Source: Sulfolobus sp. A20
GTDB taxonomy: Archaea; Thermoproteota; Thermoprotei_A; Sulfolobales; Sulfolobaceae
Length of the DNA stretch: 64,000 nt
Direction of reading: 5' to 3'
NCBI RefSeq assembly: GCF_001719125.1
Contig: NZ_CP017006.1
Coordinates: 1,848,384 to 1,912,383, forward strand
Shown: one piece after another, positions 1 through 9,832 of the stretch
Numbering within the stretch: position 1 is the stretch's first letter
Layout of the letters: each line of letters starts with the position of its first letter
The notes under the pieces: model-generated
The model's database searches: none
What the model was told of the DNA's origin: nothing
What the model saw: only the letters and a program-made list of their open reading frames with translations
Program-made: the position numbers and the translations under genes

Positions 1-491
1 GTAAAAGCTAATGCAGCCAGCCCATAAGCTAAATAAGCATTACTCGTAGTAAACACGTTATTCGCTAAGTTAACTAGATAAGGTTGAGAGTCTAATGAAC
101 CGATTACTGATAAAACCGTACTAATAGCAGATACTGAAAAGAAAGCTGACAACGCAAAGAAAGGTGGCATATTAAAAGCTAAAGCAATTCCCATTATAGC
201 CCCTAGTGGACCGTTTAACCTCCTAGACAACCATACGTAATCACCTCCAGTCCTAGGAATCCTCTGAATGAAGTAAGTGTAAAGTACTACTAAAGGTAAG
301 GTGAACAAAAATGTAAGTAAGGATGCTACCCATAATACAGCACCCTTTACTATATAAGGACTTATACCAATGAATATTGCCAAACCAGCACCCATATTAG
401 CTACATTAAGCATAGTAGCGTCAAGCAAAGATACGTTCTTGACCAGACCAGAAGTCTCCCTAACAAATAATTTCACATTACCCTTAGCCAT
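1..491 (-). CDS. Amino acid permease, APC family (partial)
   Basis: This is the N-terminal ~163 residues of a polytopic transporter; the rest lies before base 1. It starts at the ATG at 491 (MAKGNVKLF) and shows the APC-type opening: a short cytosolic stretch, a glycine-rich first helix ([12 protein letters not shown]), then a motif like [12 protein letters not shown] after the second helix, as in amino-acid/cation symporters. The substrate cannot be read from this part. It runs away from the pilin region, separated by an AT-rich 144-bp gap. Confidence 0.85.
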   Translation of the reverse strand, partial: MAKGNVKLFVRETSGLVKNVSLLDATMLNVANMGAGLAIFIGISPYIVKGAVLWVASLLTFLFTLPLVVLYTYFIQRIPRTGGDYVWLSRRLNGPLGAIMGIALAFNMPPFFALSAFFSVSAISTVLSVIGSLDSQPYLVNLANNVFTTSNAYLAYGLAALAF

Positions 492-635
492 AAGTTAGAC
501 TTATGATTAAAAAATTTAAATTTATCTTCAGAAAATGAGTTCGGAAAATAGCTTATAATAAAAATGAGCATAAAACGTGCTAATTCATTAATAGAAAATA
601 ATGAGAACAAAAATAAAAAAAAATTGATTTTATCT

Positions 636-1061
636 TCATTGTGCTACTACCGCTACTTGCACTGTCGCACCATCAGATAGTCCTAAAGATATCGTATAAG
701 TAGAGCCAGCCTGTGGAGTAAAACCATTAAAAGTTATAGTCACCGTATTAGGTCCTGCAGTTAAATCGATAGTAGTGGGAGTTCCACTATATGTTGTCCC
801 TACAATAATCGCTGAGACTATTTGAACATTACCACTACTCTTTAAAACGAAAGTAGCAGTAGCACAATTATTACTACTACCTGGGCTTATTGTTCCAGTG
901 CCTACTTGTGTTACTGTTGGTGTTCCTCCAAATGCTCCGAATAGTCCAAATGCAAAACCAACAACTACTAAAGCTATTATTACACTAGCAATTACTAGTA
1001 TTAAAGCAGTTACAGCACCACTGATAGCCCTCCTACTTTTCAACATCTTCCTATTACTCAT
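636..1061 (-). CDS. Type IV pilin, adhesive-pilus (AapB-like) family, copy 1
   Basis: This is a 141-aa pilin with a class III signal peptide. The short basic leader MSNRKMLKSRR is followed by a ~25-residue hydrophobic helix (AISGAVTALILVIASVIIAL) and a Ser/Thr/Gly-rich outer domain. PibD-type peptidase should cut near RR-AIS. A longer reading starting at 1112 is open but would translate through a TATA box at 1086-1093, so the ATG at 1061 is preferred. The N-terminal block and last ~25 residues match two other pilins in this window almost exactly, and the middle differs. Such pilins form the heavily glycosylated pili of S. islandicus. Confidence 0.85.
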   Translation of the reverse strand: MSNRKMLKSRRAISGAVTALILVIASVIIALVVVGFAFGLFGAFGGTPTVTQVGTGTISPGSSNNCATATFVLKSSGNVQIVSAIIVGTTYSGTPTTIDLTAGPNTVTITFNGFTPQAGSTYTISLGLSDGATVQVAVVAQ

Positions 1062-1085
1062 CAAAAAATAGTAAAGAAAAAGTTC

Positions 1086-1093
1086 TATATAAA
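1086..1093 (-). promoter_or_regulatory. TATA box of pilin copy 1
   Basis: The TATA element (TTTATATA on the minus strand) centres about 28 nt upstream of the ATG at 1061. This predicts a leaderless or near-leaderless mRNA. The same element and surrounding bases precede pilin copies 2 and 3. Confidence 0.7.
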
Positions 1094-1304
1094 CATTACT
1101 CATAATAAACAATAAGTAGATCGTTTACGATAAGGAGGATATATGAGAGAAGAGACTAAGGACGTCCTCTAAGTATCAAGTCTACGCTAGAATTTGCAGA
1201 TATTTTGTCGAAAATCTTGATGCATATTTGCCAACTTCTCGCTTAGTATGCTCTCTCATTAATCCGTGGTTACAAAGTGATGAAAGCCTCACCCTTAGGG
1301 AAGG

Positions 1305-1437
1305 GGTAAAAGTTTTTTCAGTCAAAAACATTTCAGTACGTAGATGGGAGGGGTTCTCTGCACCTCTCGACACATGAGAGATGTAAACACGAAAGGATGG
1401 TAAAAACCAATGATACGCTCTAAGGGGAGGAAGTCAG
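1305..1437 (+). repeat. IS200/605-like right-end sequence without tnpB
   Basis: This ~130-bp stretch resembles 19505-19634. Both contain AGATGGGAGGG with TTCTCTG, then a CCTCTCGACA/CCTTCCCGACA segment, a purine-rich stretch with ACCAA, and end in GAGGAAGTCAG. The layout resembles right ends of TnpB elements, which in active elements encode the guide (omega) RNA. No tnpB is adjacent. A 63-codon minus-strand frame lies across it but has no support as a gene. Confidence 0.5.
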
Positions 1438-1778
1438 ATCTGAAAGACAGAAGAGATGGTTAAGAAGTCGCAGTTTAATATAGAGAAAATAGTACTATAC
1501 AGCGTTATCTATATCCTATAAGGAGCTTTAATCCTCTATAAGTACAGAGGCTAAAATTCTTTATTAGTTCTCTTGGTATCACAATTTGTATAATTACAAA
1601 TATTTACAAAGTCTGTTAGGCTATTCTTGGACCATTCGTAATACCTCTATCAATCAATTCCGCTTATCAAAAGCATATAATGAACACCATCGTTTAAATT
1701 TCTATATAAGTTTTTTCCTAAATATTAAGTATTAATAGCTAAATTTGAAGATACTAAGCATATTCTATTTACATATTA
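1438..1778. other. AT-rich intergenic region, no gene seen
   Basis: I see no open frame with coding character and no clear RNA gene here. The last ~60 bases lead into the promoter of the next pilin-like gene. Confidence 0.6.
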
Positions 1779-1789
1779 ATTTATATATA
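1779..1789 (+). promoter_or_regulatory. TATA box of pilin-like gene at 1811
   Basis: TTTATATATA lies about 26 nt upstream of the ATG at 1811. That places the transcript start on the start codon and argues against the longer open frame from 1745. Confidence 0.7.
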
Positions 1790-1810
1790 CATCCCGGGAT
1801 AATCTTCTAT

Positions 1811-2203
1811 ATGGAAAAAGGAATAAGTGAATCTCTGGTTATGATTATACTGTTGGTAGTATCTGTCGTAATGGTAATCGGGGTAGTATCAATAGCTTTT
1901 AACTTTCTTAGCTTTTACCCTAGCGGAGAAGTTAGGCAAGTGGGCACAGCGTATGCTTATACTAATGGCACTATACAAGTAACTCTAAGAAACACCTTTC
2001 AGGATGCTAAAATTATACAAGTGGTATATAATGGAACTGTTTATGAACTTCAAAAAAGCATCAGCCTATCTCAAGGTATTAATACGTATGAAATCAATAC
2101 TAATTTCAGATTCTCCTCCCAGCCTGTCTCAGTAGAAATTATAATAGAGGTTAATAATGGACAGAGCACAGTTTACTTACCAGTATCCGCTCAATTAGTG
2201 TAA
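1811..2203 (+). CDS. Pilin-like protein with class III signal peptide
   Basis: This 130-aa protein begins MEKGISESL, a minimal class III leader (the K-G junction is a typical PibD cut site). A hydrophobic helix (VMIILLVVSVVMVIGVVSIAF) and a beta-rich outer domain of ~95 residues follow. It is only distantly related to the other three pilins here and has none of their repeated DNA blocks. It could be a minor pilin (AapA-like) or part of another type IV filament. The start follows from the TATA box at 1779-1789. Confidence 0.75.
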   Translation: MEKGISESLVMIILLVVSVVMVIGVVSIAFNFLSFYPSGEVRQVGTAYAYTNGTIQVTLRNTFQDAKIIQVVYNGTVYELQKSISLSQGINTYEINTNFRFSSQPVSVEIIIEVNNGQSTVYLPVSAQLV

Positions 2204-2529
2204 GTTTGAAGACTTATATCAATTTCATAATTAGCATAAAAAGTTATTATAACTTATTATATTACATTAAACCATAATTAAAATAATATTCCCCCTTGAT
2301 ATAAAGACAGAAAAATTCACTAAATTGTTGAAGTTTTTATCAATATTCTCTTCATCTATATATGAAATGGTTTTCCATAAAGAAAAATTTAAGAGCTGTA
2401 TTCATTATCAAAGAGAATAAAGTTAGTTAATCTCTTTAAAAGCTTAAGTTTAATCAAAACATTAGAGTTTATGACGAAGAATTAGCTCTTTATACAGCTT
2501 TAATATTCTCTTTTATACTTTAGACTGTA
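2204..2529. other. AT-rich intergenic region, no gene seen
   Basis: These 326 bases are very AT-rich, with no frame of coding character. The end probably carries the promoter for the gene starting at 2530. Confidence 0.6.
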
Positions 2530-3360
2530 ATGGAGACTATAATAAGGCTTGAGAATGAACAGTATGTAGTTAAGGATGAGAAACTAGTTTTGATAAAGGG
2601 AGGAGAGAAGAAATACGTCGTAGGTAGATTTTACTACTACTTGTTAAAAACCCTATACTCAATCCCTAGACTTTATGGGATCAAATCAACTGAACCTATA
2701 AGTGATTGGAAAAAGGAGTTTGAGAGACAATTTACTAATATAATTCGTAATGAAATAGATTTGGCGAAGATCAGTTTTAATGTTGATTTTCGAATGGATC
2801 TGAATAAGCTTGAGTTAAGTGGAAAAGTGAGCAAGAATGATATATCTCTTCACCTTGAGATAAAGGAGACGCCTAAGCTGAGTGAAGATGATAGGGGGAT
2901 AAGGGGACTTATGAAGGTTGACTCGTTTTATTTTTCTAATCTAGATAGGAAGAAACCCTTTATAATATTGGCTACTAGGGCAGGTCTTATTTCAGCATTT
3001 TATAAATTTTTGCCATATCAATTTGAAGGAGCCTCTGGCATACCTAAGACCTTTGGTTTACTCTCAGATTTCATAAATGCGATAAATATCCCTCTAGGTT
3101 ATAGAGAAGAAATCTTAGGTCACCAGGTTTATGTGAGGGATAATGATATTTTCTGTGATAGTGAAATTATTTATAATGCTCCTCCAGAGATCCTAAGCTT
3201 ATTTCCAATAATGTTTTTGTTAAAGACTTCTAATGAGAGAAATGTAATTATTATAGAGGACCCTGAAGTTCATCTAAGTGAAGAGGGCAAGCTGTTCCTA
3301 AAGAATTTGATATTATCAGCAAAGGCTAATGTAGTATTAGTGTCAGATTCTTTCTACTAG
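2530..3360 (+). CDS. Degenerate AAA/SMC-like ATPase (no Walker A)
   Basis: The protein has 276 aa. Its second half resembles the C-terminal part of RecF/SMC-type AAA_21 ATPases: a LATRAGLI segment, a Walker B-like VIIIEDPEVHLS near residue 240, and an end VVLVSDSFY that matches the usual THS(P)Y-type position. No P-loop is visible in the N-terminal half, and the usual signature segment reads NAPPEI. It is therefore either a pseudo-ATPase that partners an active subunit or a truncated gene. It lies 44 bp before a small ORF of unknown function. Confidence 0.55.
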   Translation: METIIRLENEQYVVKDEKLVLIKGGEKKYVVGRFYYYLLKTLYSIPRLYGIKSTEPISDWKKEFERQFTNIIRNEIDLAKISFNVDFRMDLNKLELSGKVSKNDISLHLEIKETPKLSEDDRGIRGLMKVDSFYFSNLDRKKPFIILATRAGLISAFYKFLPYQFEGASGIPKTFGLLSDFINAINIPLGYREEILGHQVYVRDNDIFCDSEIIYNAPPEILSLFPIMFLLKTSNERNVIIIEDPEVHLSEEGKLFLKNLILSAKANVVLVSDSFY

Positions 3361-3404
3361 CTTTTTACTCCCCAGTTAAAAACTATTATGAACTTATTTA
3401 AACT

Positions 3405-3791
3405 TTGAAGAGTATATTATATAATGTGGAATACTTATACTTTGACCTTGAGACAGCTAGGGAAAATTTGCTTTGGCTTAGGAAGAAATTGCTTCAACTC
3501 AGAGAAATAAAAAATCAGATTGAGATGCTACTTATTACTGGAGATAAATCCGCATTACAAAGTTATGCGATTGAGACTAAAAGGATCATAGATGAGATAA
3601 TCTCTAAAGGGATAATTATTAGGGATATAGATATAGGATTAGTTGACTTTCCTGCGATAATAAATGATAAACCAGCTTTCTTGTGCTGGAAAATTGACGA
3701 GAAAGACATAATGTATTGGCATTATACAGATGAGGGGTTCATAGGTAGGAAGAGGATAACCGGTAAAGAAAATATCTTAAGTTTACGTTAA
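3405..3791 (+). CDS. Hypothetical protein, alpha-helical N-terminus
   Basis: I do not recognise this 128-aa protein. The first half is helical and charged, and the second half has several beta-like stretches with WYKI/WHYTDEGF-type aromatic patches. The frame opens with TTG at 3405. A TATA-like TTATTTAAAC near 3395 would put the transcript start at about 3424, so GTG at 3426 (giving a protein beginning MEYLYFDLE) is an alternative start. It probably works with the ATPase-like gene just upstream. Confidence 0.6.
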   Translation: MKSILYNVEYLYFDLETARENLLWLRKKLLQLREIKNQIEMLLITGDKSALQSYAIETKRIIDEIISKGIIIRDIDIGLVDFPAIINDKPAFLCWKIDEKDIMYWHYTDEGFIGRKRITGKENILSLR

Positions 3792-3822
3792 GCTTATTTA
3801 GATTTGGTCATTATTTTGAACT

Positions 3823-6012
<2,190 letters not shown>

Positions 6013-6340
6013 TAAAGAAGATCTTTTTAATAATGTATCAAAAATTTTCCTATACGTTTTTAATTTGTTTATGATTAAAATATAAACGATGATATAAGAG
6101 GCCTTTTAATTCACCTAAAGTTATATGCGTAAATGCTATTAATTTCCTATTGCCCTATAACACTTATAAAATTTAGAATATACTATTGAAGCTGAGTTTC
6201 CTCCTCCCGAGCCAGTATATCCTAAGTAAAATACTTAGGGAATAGAAGCTCTATTTAAAAATGTACGCAACAGCTAGATATCTGTTTATAATGCCATTAT
6301 ATGGGTATAAAAATCTCAACTAACCTAGTTTCACATTAGA
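6013..6340. other. Intergenic region ahead of IS6 element
   Basis: I see no coding frame. The region contains a short pyrimidine stretch, TTTCCTCCTCCCGAG (6197-6211), that loosely resembles the IS-end motif on the minus strand, and a perfect hairpin at 6221-6239. It ends in the target-site copy ACATTAGA next to the insertion element. Confidence 0.6.
6221..6239. repeat. Perfect hairpin, 8-bp arms
   Basis: CCTAAGTA, AAA, TACTTAGG forms a perfect 8-bp stem with a 3-nt loop. It sits next to an IS-end-like pyrimidine tract, so it may be the foot of a decayed IS200/605-type element. A transcript end is another possibility. Confidence 0.5.
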
Positions 6341-7134
6341 GTGTGTGGACAACAATTTCATCCATCCCCATAAAATTCAATTTTATTCCAACTTATGCTA
6401 ATAGATTTCGAGTAAATTGTATTGAAGAATATTTTTAGCCATCTCGTTATTGTGTTCTCTGTTGAGTTCCACGTGAAGTGTGAGTCCATGCTTGCTAGCC
6501 TATGTTTTAAGCTCCTAAAAACTAGTTCTACCAAGCTTCTCTTGCCAAAAGTTTCAACCTCGTGTTTTGCATTAAACCAAGAAAATGCCTTGTAGACTGA
6601 TGCCTTATCGTGTAGGAAGATAACCTTATCCCTCCAATTCTCAAGCTTAATGCCATTTAATATCACATAAACGTGGAAACCACTCCTAAGACTAGTTAAC
6701 ATGAAGAACACAACAAGCCCAGACTCACAATGCCTAACAACCCATAAGTAGTAATACTCACCATTAACCCTCAAAACCTTAGTCTCATCAACGAGCAAAC
6801 AATCACCATACTCAACATCAAGCTTAAGCTCATAATTAACATTAGCCAACTTGTGAAAATAGTAGAGTAAGGTAGTGTGGGGCAATGAAGTCCTCCAACT
6901 CGACAAGCCTAGCAAGTAAGAGGTTAAGGATAATACAATCTCGTCTAAGGAATGAAACCTAGGCTTAACATTTATATACTTTAAAAGGGTAGAGATAATT
7001 TGGGTGAGGGCGAGGAAATCGAATATGTTCATGTTCTCGCCCTAATAAAATAACTCGCCCTCACCCTAAAAACACTTTTCCACAATAAAGAAAATTCAAT
7101 TTATATCAAAACAACCAAATTGTTGTCCACACAC
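6341..7134 (-). mobile_element. IS6-family insertion sequence, intact, 794 bp
   Basis: The element is bounded by 18-bp terminal inverted repeats, GTGTGTGGACAACAATTT at 6341-6358 and its complement at 7117-7134. The 8-bp direct repeat ACATTAGA flanks it at 6333-6340 and 7135-7142. IS6-family transposition makes 8-bp target duplications, so borders and family agree. Perfect ends and target copies imply a recent insertion. The element is similar in size to Sulfolobus ISC735/ISC774-type elements. Confidence 0.92.
6358..7032 (-). CDS. IS6-family DDE transposase
   Basis: This 224-aa transposase carries the three catalytic acidic residues in their usual contexts: VDETK (D near residue 82), FLHDKAS (D near 142) and E in the SLVELVFRSLKHR segment. 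The C-terminal TITRWLKIFFN motif is typical of Sulfolobus IS6-type transposases. It fills the 794-bp element almost completely. Its start at 7032 lies ~100 bp inside the right terminal repeat. Confidence 0.92.
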   Translation of the reverse strand: MNIFDFLALTQIISTLLKYINVKPRFHSLDEIVLSLTSYLLGLSSWRTSLPHTTLLYYFHKLANVNYELKLDVEYGDCLLVDETKVLRVNGEYYYLWVVRHCESGLVVFFMLTSLRSGFHVYVILNGIKLENWRDKVIFLHDKASVYKAFSWFNAKHEVETFGKRSLVELVFRSLKHRLASMDSHFTWNSTENTITRWLKIFFNTIYSKSISISWNKIEFYGDG

Positions 7135-7232
7135 ACATTAGATTTCGCTAAATTCAAATCATTTACTCCTACATTGCATTTATACATTCTACAGTCTATT
7201 TCATATCTTCAAAACTGCAACATAATCGCACA

Positions 7233-7460
7233 TGGTTTATTATGAGTAATGTTTATATAGAACTTTTTCTTTACTATTTTTTGATGAGTAATAGGAAGAT
7301 GTTGAAAAGTAGGAGGGCTATTAGTGGTGCTGTAACTGCTTTAATACTAGTAATTGCTAGTGTAATAATAGCTTTAGTAGTTGTTGGTTTCGCATTTGGA
7401 CTATTTGGAGCATTTGGAGGAACACCAACAGTAACACAAATAGGCACTGGAACAATAAGC
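7233..7460 (+). repeat. Pilin 5' block, copy 2 (228 bp)
   Basis: By eye, this block is identical to 8401-8628 over 228 bp. It covers promoter, leader, helix and the start of the outer domain up to GGCACTGGAACAATAAGC. The same block occurs on the minus strand ahead of and inside pilin copy 1 with a handful of substitutions. Identity across non-coding promoter bases points to recent duplication or ongoing gene conversion. Confidence 0.85.
7252..7259 (+). promoter_or_regulatory. TATA box of pilin copy 2
   Basis: TTTATATA centred about 28 nt upstream of the ATG at 7284 predicts a near-leaderless transcript. This excludes the in-frame ATG at 7242, which lies upstream of the TATA box. Confidence 0.7.
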
Positions 7461-7724
7461 CCAGGTAGTAGTAATAATAACTACTATGTTGCTAGTTTTG
7501 TCTTAAAGAGTAGTGGTAATGTTCAAATAGTCTCAGCAAGTATTGTAGGAACTACTATAAGTGTAGCATCTAGTATATCTCTTTCCGCAGGATTTAATAC
7601 GGTGAGTATAACTTTTTCTACTGCTAATGCTAATGGTTTTAGTTTTCAGCCTGGCTCTACTTATACGATATCTTTAGGACTATCTGATGGTGCGACAGTG
7701 CAAGTAGCGGTAGTAGCACAATAA
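7284..7724 (+). CDS. Type IV pilin, adhesive-pilus (AapB-like) family, copy 2
   Basis: This 146-aa pilin has the same leader and helix as copies 1 and 3 (MSNRKMLKSRRAISGAV...). Its middle differs (NNNYYVASF, then VASSISLSAGFNTVSITFS), and its C-terminus LSDGATVQVAVVAQ is shared. The central segment is rich in Ser, Thr and Asn, as expected for a heavily glycosylated pilus surface. The gene sits between an intact IS6 element and a decayed inverted copy, and the start is set by the TATA box at 7252-7259. Confidence 0.87.
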   Translation: MSNRKMLKSRRAISGAVTALILVIASVIIALVVVGFAFGLFGAFGGTPTVTQIGTGTISPGSSNNNYYVASFVLKSSGNVQIVSASIVGTTISVASSISLSAGFNTVSITFSTANANGFSFQPGSTYTISLGLSDGATVQVAVVAQ

Positions 7725-7780
7725 AATTAAAGGTAATTTGAACTTTTTTATTTTAATCTTAAAATTTTTGCAGTATTTTA

Positions 7781-8400
7781 TGTGTGGACAAAAGTTTGTT
7801 TTTTGATAAAAATTAAATTTTCTTTATTATGAAAAAGTATTTTTAGGGTTATTTATTAGGACGAGAATAGGTTTGATTTCCCAAATTATCCCTACCCTTT
7901 TAACCCTAGGTTTCACTCCTTGGATGAGATCGTATTAGCCTTTTACTTGCTAGGCTAAAGGGCTTTACTACCTCACTTGCTTTTCACAAGTTACCTAGCG
8001 TCAATTATGAGCTTAAGCCTGATGTTAAGGATAGGATTGTTTACCCGTTGATGAGGTTTTGAGGGTTAATGGTGAGTTAGGCATTACGGGTCTGGGCTAA
8101 TTCTTCATGTAGGAGTGGTTTTCACGTCTACGTAATGTTAAATTAAGCTTGAGAATTGGAGGGATAAAGTTACACGATAAGGCTACAAGGTATTCTCTTG
8201 GTCTAAACATAATGTTGAAACTTTTGGCAAGAGGAGCTTAGTAAGTGTTCAGAGGCCTAAAACTAGTAAATATGGACTCCACATGGAACTCAACAGGGAA
8301 CACGATAAAGAGATGGTTAAAAATATTCTTCAACACAACTTACTCGAAACCTATTGGCATAAGTTGGAATATGGGGGTAGATGAAATTGTTGTCCACACA
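7781..8400 (+). pseudogene. Decayed IS6-family element (transposase pseudogene)
   Basis: This 620-bp relic of the element at 6341-7134 lies in the opposite orientation. Its left end TGTGTGGACAAAAG and right end TTGTTGTCCACACA are degenerate terminal repeats. The interior keeps recognisable bits (the start-side leader, a segment encoding STWNSTGNTIKRWLKIFFN) but has internal deletions and stops. Its right end directly abuts the promoter block of pilin copy 3. A frame open from 8245 joins the transposase tail to the pilin, but this is a fortuitous read-through across the promoter. Confidence 0.85.
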
Positions 8401-8628
8401 TGGTTTATTATGAGTAATGTTTATATAGAACTTTTTCTTTACTATTTTTTGATGAGTAATAGGAAGATGTTGAAAAGTAGGAGGGCTATTAGTGGTGCTG
8501 TAACTGCTTTAATACTAGTAATTGCTAGTGTAATAATAGCTTTAGTAGTTGTTGGTTTCGCATTTGGACTATTTGGAGCATTTGGAGGAACACCAACAGT
8601 AACACAAATAGGCACTGGAACAATAAGC
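8401..8628 (+). repeat. Pilin 5' block, copy 3 (228 bp)
   Basis: This matches 7233-7460 base for base as far as I can compare by eye. It contains a TATA box at 8420-8427 and the start codon at 8452. Confidence 0.85.
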
Positions 8629-8892
8629 TCAAGTAGTGGTAGTGCTACTTTTGTCTTAAAGAGTAGTGGTAATGTTCAAATAGTCTCAGCGAGTATTGTA
8701 GGAACTACTATAAGTGTAGGAAGTAGTGACATAACTGTTATCGGTGAATCTAGTGCATCTCTTACCGCGGGAGTTAATACGGTGAGTATAGATTTTGGTA
8801 CTAGTTCTAATTTACAGCCTGGCTCTACTTATACGATATCTTTAGGACTATCTGATGGTGCGACAGTGCAAGTAGCGGTAGTAGCACAATGA
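8452..8892 (+). CDS. Type IV pilin, adhesive-pilus (AapB-like) family, copy 3
   Basis: This 146-aa pilin shares leader, helix and C-terminus with copies 1 and 2. Its middle (SSSSGSATF, then VGSSDITVIGESSASL) is its own. Start at 8452 is 28 nt after the TATA box at 8420-8427. Unlike copy 2, its TGA overlaps the ATG of the next gene in an ATGA arrangement, so the two are probably translated in a coupled way. Confidence 0.87.
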   Translation: MSNRKMLKSRRAISGAVTALILVIASVIIALVVVGFAFGLFGAFGGTPTVTQIGTGTISSSSGSATFVLKSSGNVQIVSASIVGTTISVGSSDITVIGESSASLTAGVNTVSIDFGTSSNLQPGSTYTISLGLSDGATVQVAVVAQ

Positions 8893-9629
8893 AAATGAAA
8901 TCAATTATTTTTTTATTTTTAATATTTTTCATATTTCTCTCCATCATATATATTAATTCTACTTCTTCTATGACTTCTCCTCTTTCACCCGGAGACTTTC
9001 TACTATACAATGAAACTGTAAGGTCAGTCCTACCTAATGGTTCAATCAGTATTATAAAGTTTATATTGTCTCAACAGATAGTTTCTGTTTACTCAAACGG
9101 AACTGCTCTCGTTAATTTTACGATTTATGTACTTAATGGTTCTTACTACTATGCTCCTTCCCTTTCAGTGCAAAACTCATCCATACCCGCTACGTTCTTC
9201 TACATCTCACCAAATTTACTAGGGCATAATGTAACTAGGGCAAATTCTCCTTTTTACTTTAACGGAACGTATAACGATCTTTACGAATACTACTCAGTTT
9301 CATACGTGCAAGGTGTTGAATTATTATTTAAGATGTGGTTCAATAATTACGGAATAGCCGTTAAGGCTGAGTCCCTTCAGATCTCCCCTAGTAATATCGT
9401 AGTAAGCAATGCTACTTACTTACTGTGGTTAACTAATGTGGTCAATCATAGTGTAGCTAGACCTTACTTGAGTGGGTTTTCGTTAGCTCAAAGCACTTTA
9501 AAGTACTCTTTTCTGAACTCAGTGATTAGGGTAGTCCCTAAAATATTCGAAATACTTGTTGTAGTAGTTTTTGTCTTACTAATAATATTGCTCTTGATCA
9601 GACCATCTTCAAAGAGCTTGAAGACGTAG
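8889..9629 (+). CDS. Secreted, membrane-anchored surface protein coupled to pilin copy 3
   Basis: The protein has 246 aa. A signal peptide/N-terminal helix (IIFLFLIFFIFLSIIYI) is followed by a ~190-residue extracellular domain with many N-glycosylation sequons (NGS, NFT, NVT, NGT, NHS), then a C-terminal membrane helix (ILVVVVFVLLIILLLI) and a short basic tail. I do not recognise the family. The 4-bp ATGA overlap with the pilin suggests a joint role at the cell surface, such as pilus anchoring or display. The layout resembles the protein at 12503, although the sequences are not obviously alike. Confidence 0.75.
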   Translation: MKMKSIIFLFLIFFIFLSIIYINSTSSMTSPLSPGDFLLYNETVRSVLPNGSISIIKFILSQQIVSVYSNGTALVNFTIYVLNGSYYYAPSLSVQNSSIPATFFYISPNLLGHNVTRANSPFYFNGTYNDLYEYYSVSYVQGVELLFKMWFNNYGIAVKAESLQISPSNIVVSNATYLLWLTNVVNHSVARPYLSGFSLAQSTLKYSFLNSVIRVVPKIFEILVVVVFVLLIILLLIRPSSKSLKT

Positions 9630-9832
9630 GTATCTGATATAAACACACTTTTTTCCCTTCTCCCTGCTATAAAGGGCGAGGTGTGCCGTTCTTTTATCTA
9701 AGTCTTAGTGTCAATACTGGGTTATAATCTAGAATTTAGAAAACTACGATTACAATCTTAAAAAGCTCCATTCTGTCAGCTGTAAATTAGCACAACATCT
9801 ATGTGGCGTAGCACATTTATTGAGATGAGCTA

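Noticed and set aside
1182..1373. 63-codon minus-strand open frame
   Set aside because: It lies across the IS-end-like repeat at 1305-1437, has no promoter or homology, and composition is not protein-like.
7242..7283. Upstream ATG (MSNVYIELF) as the pilin start
   Set aside because: These codons contain the TATA box shared by all three copies, so they should not be transcribed.
8245..8451. N-terminal extension of pilin copy 3 into the IS relic
   Set aside because: It runs from the decayed transposase through the terminal repeat and the TATA box. The transcript should start after it.
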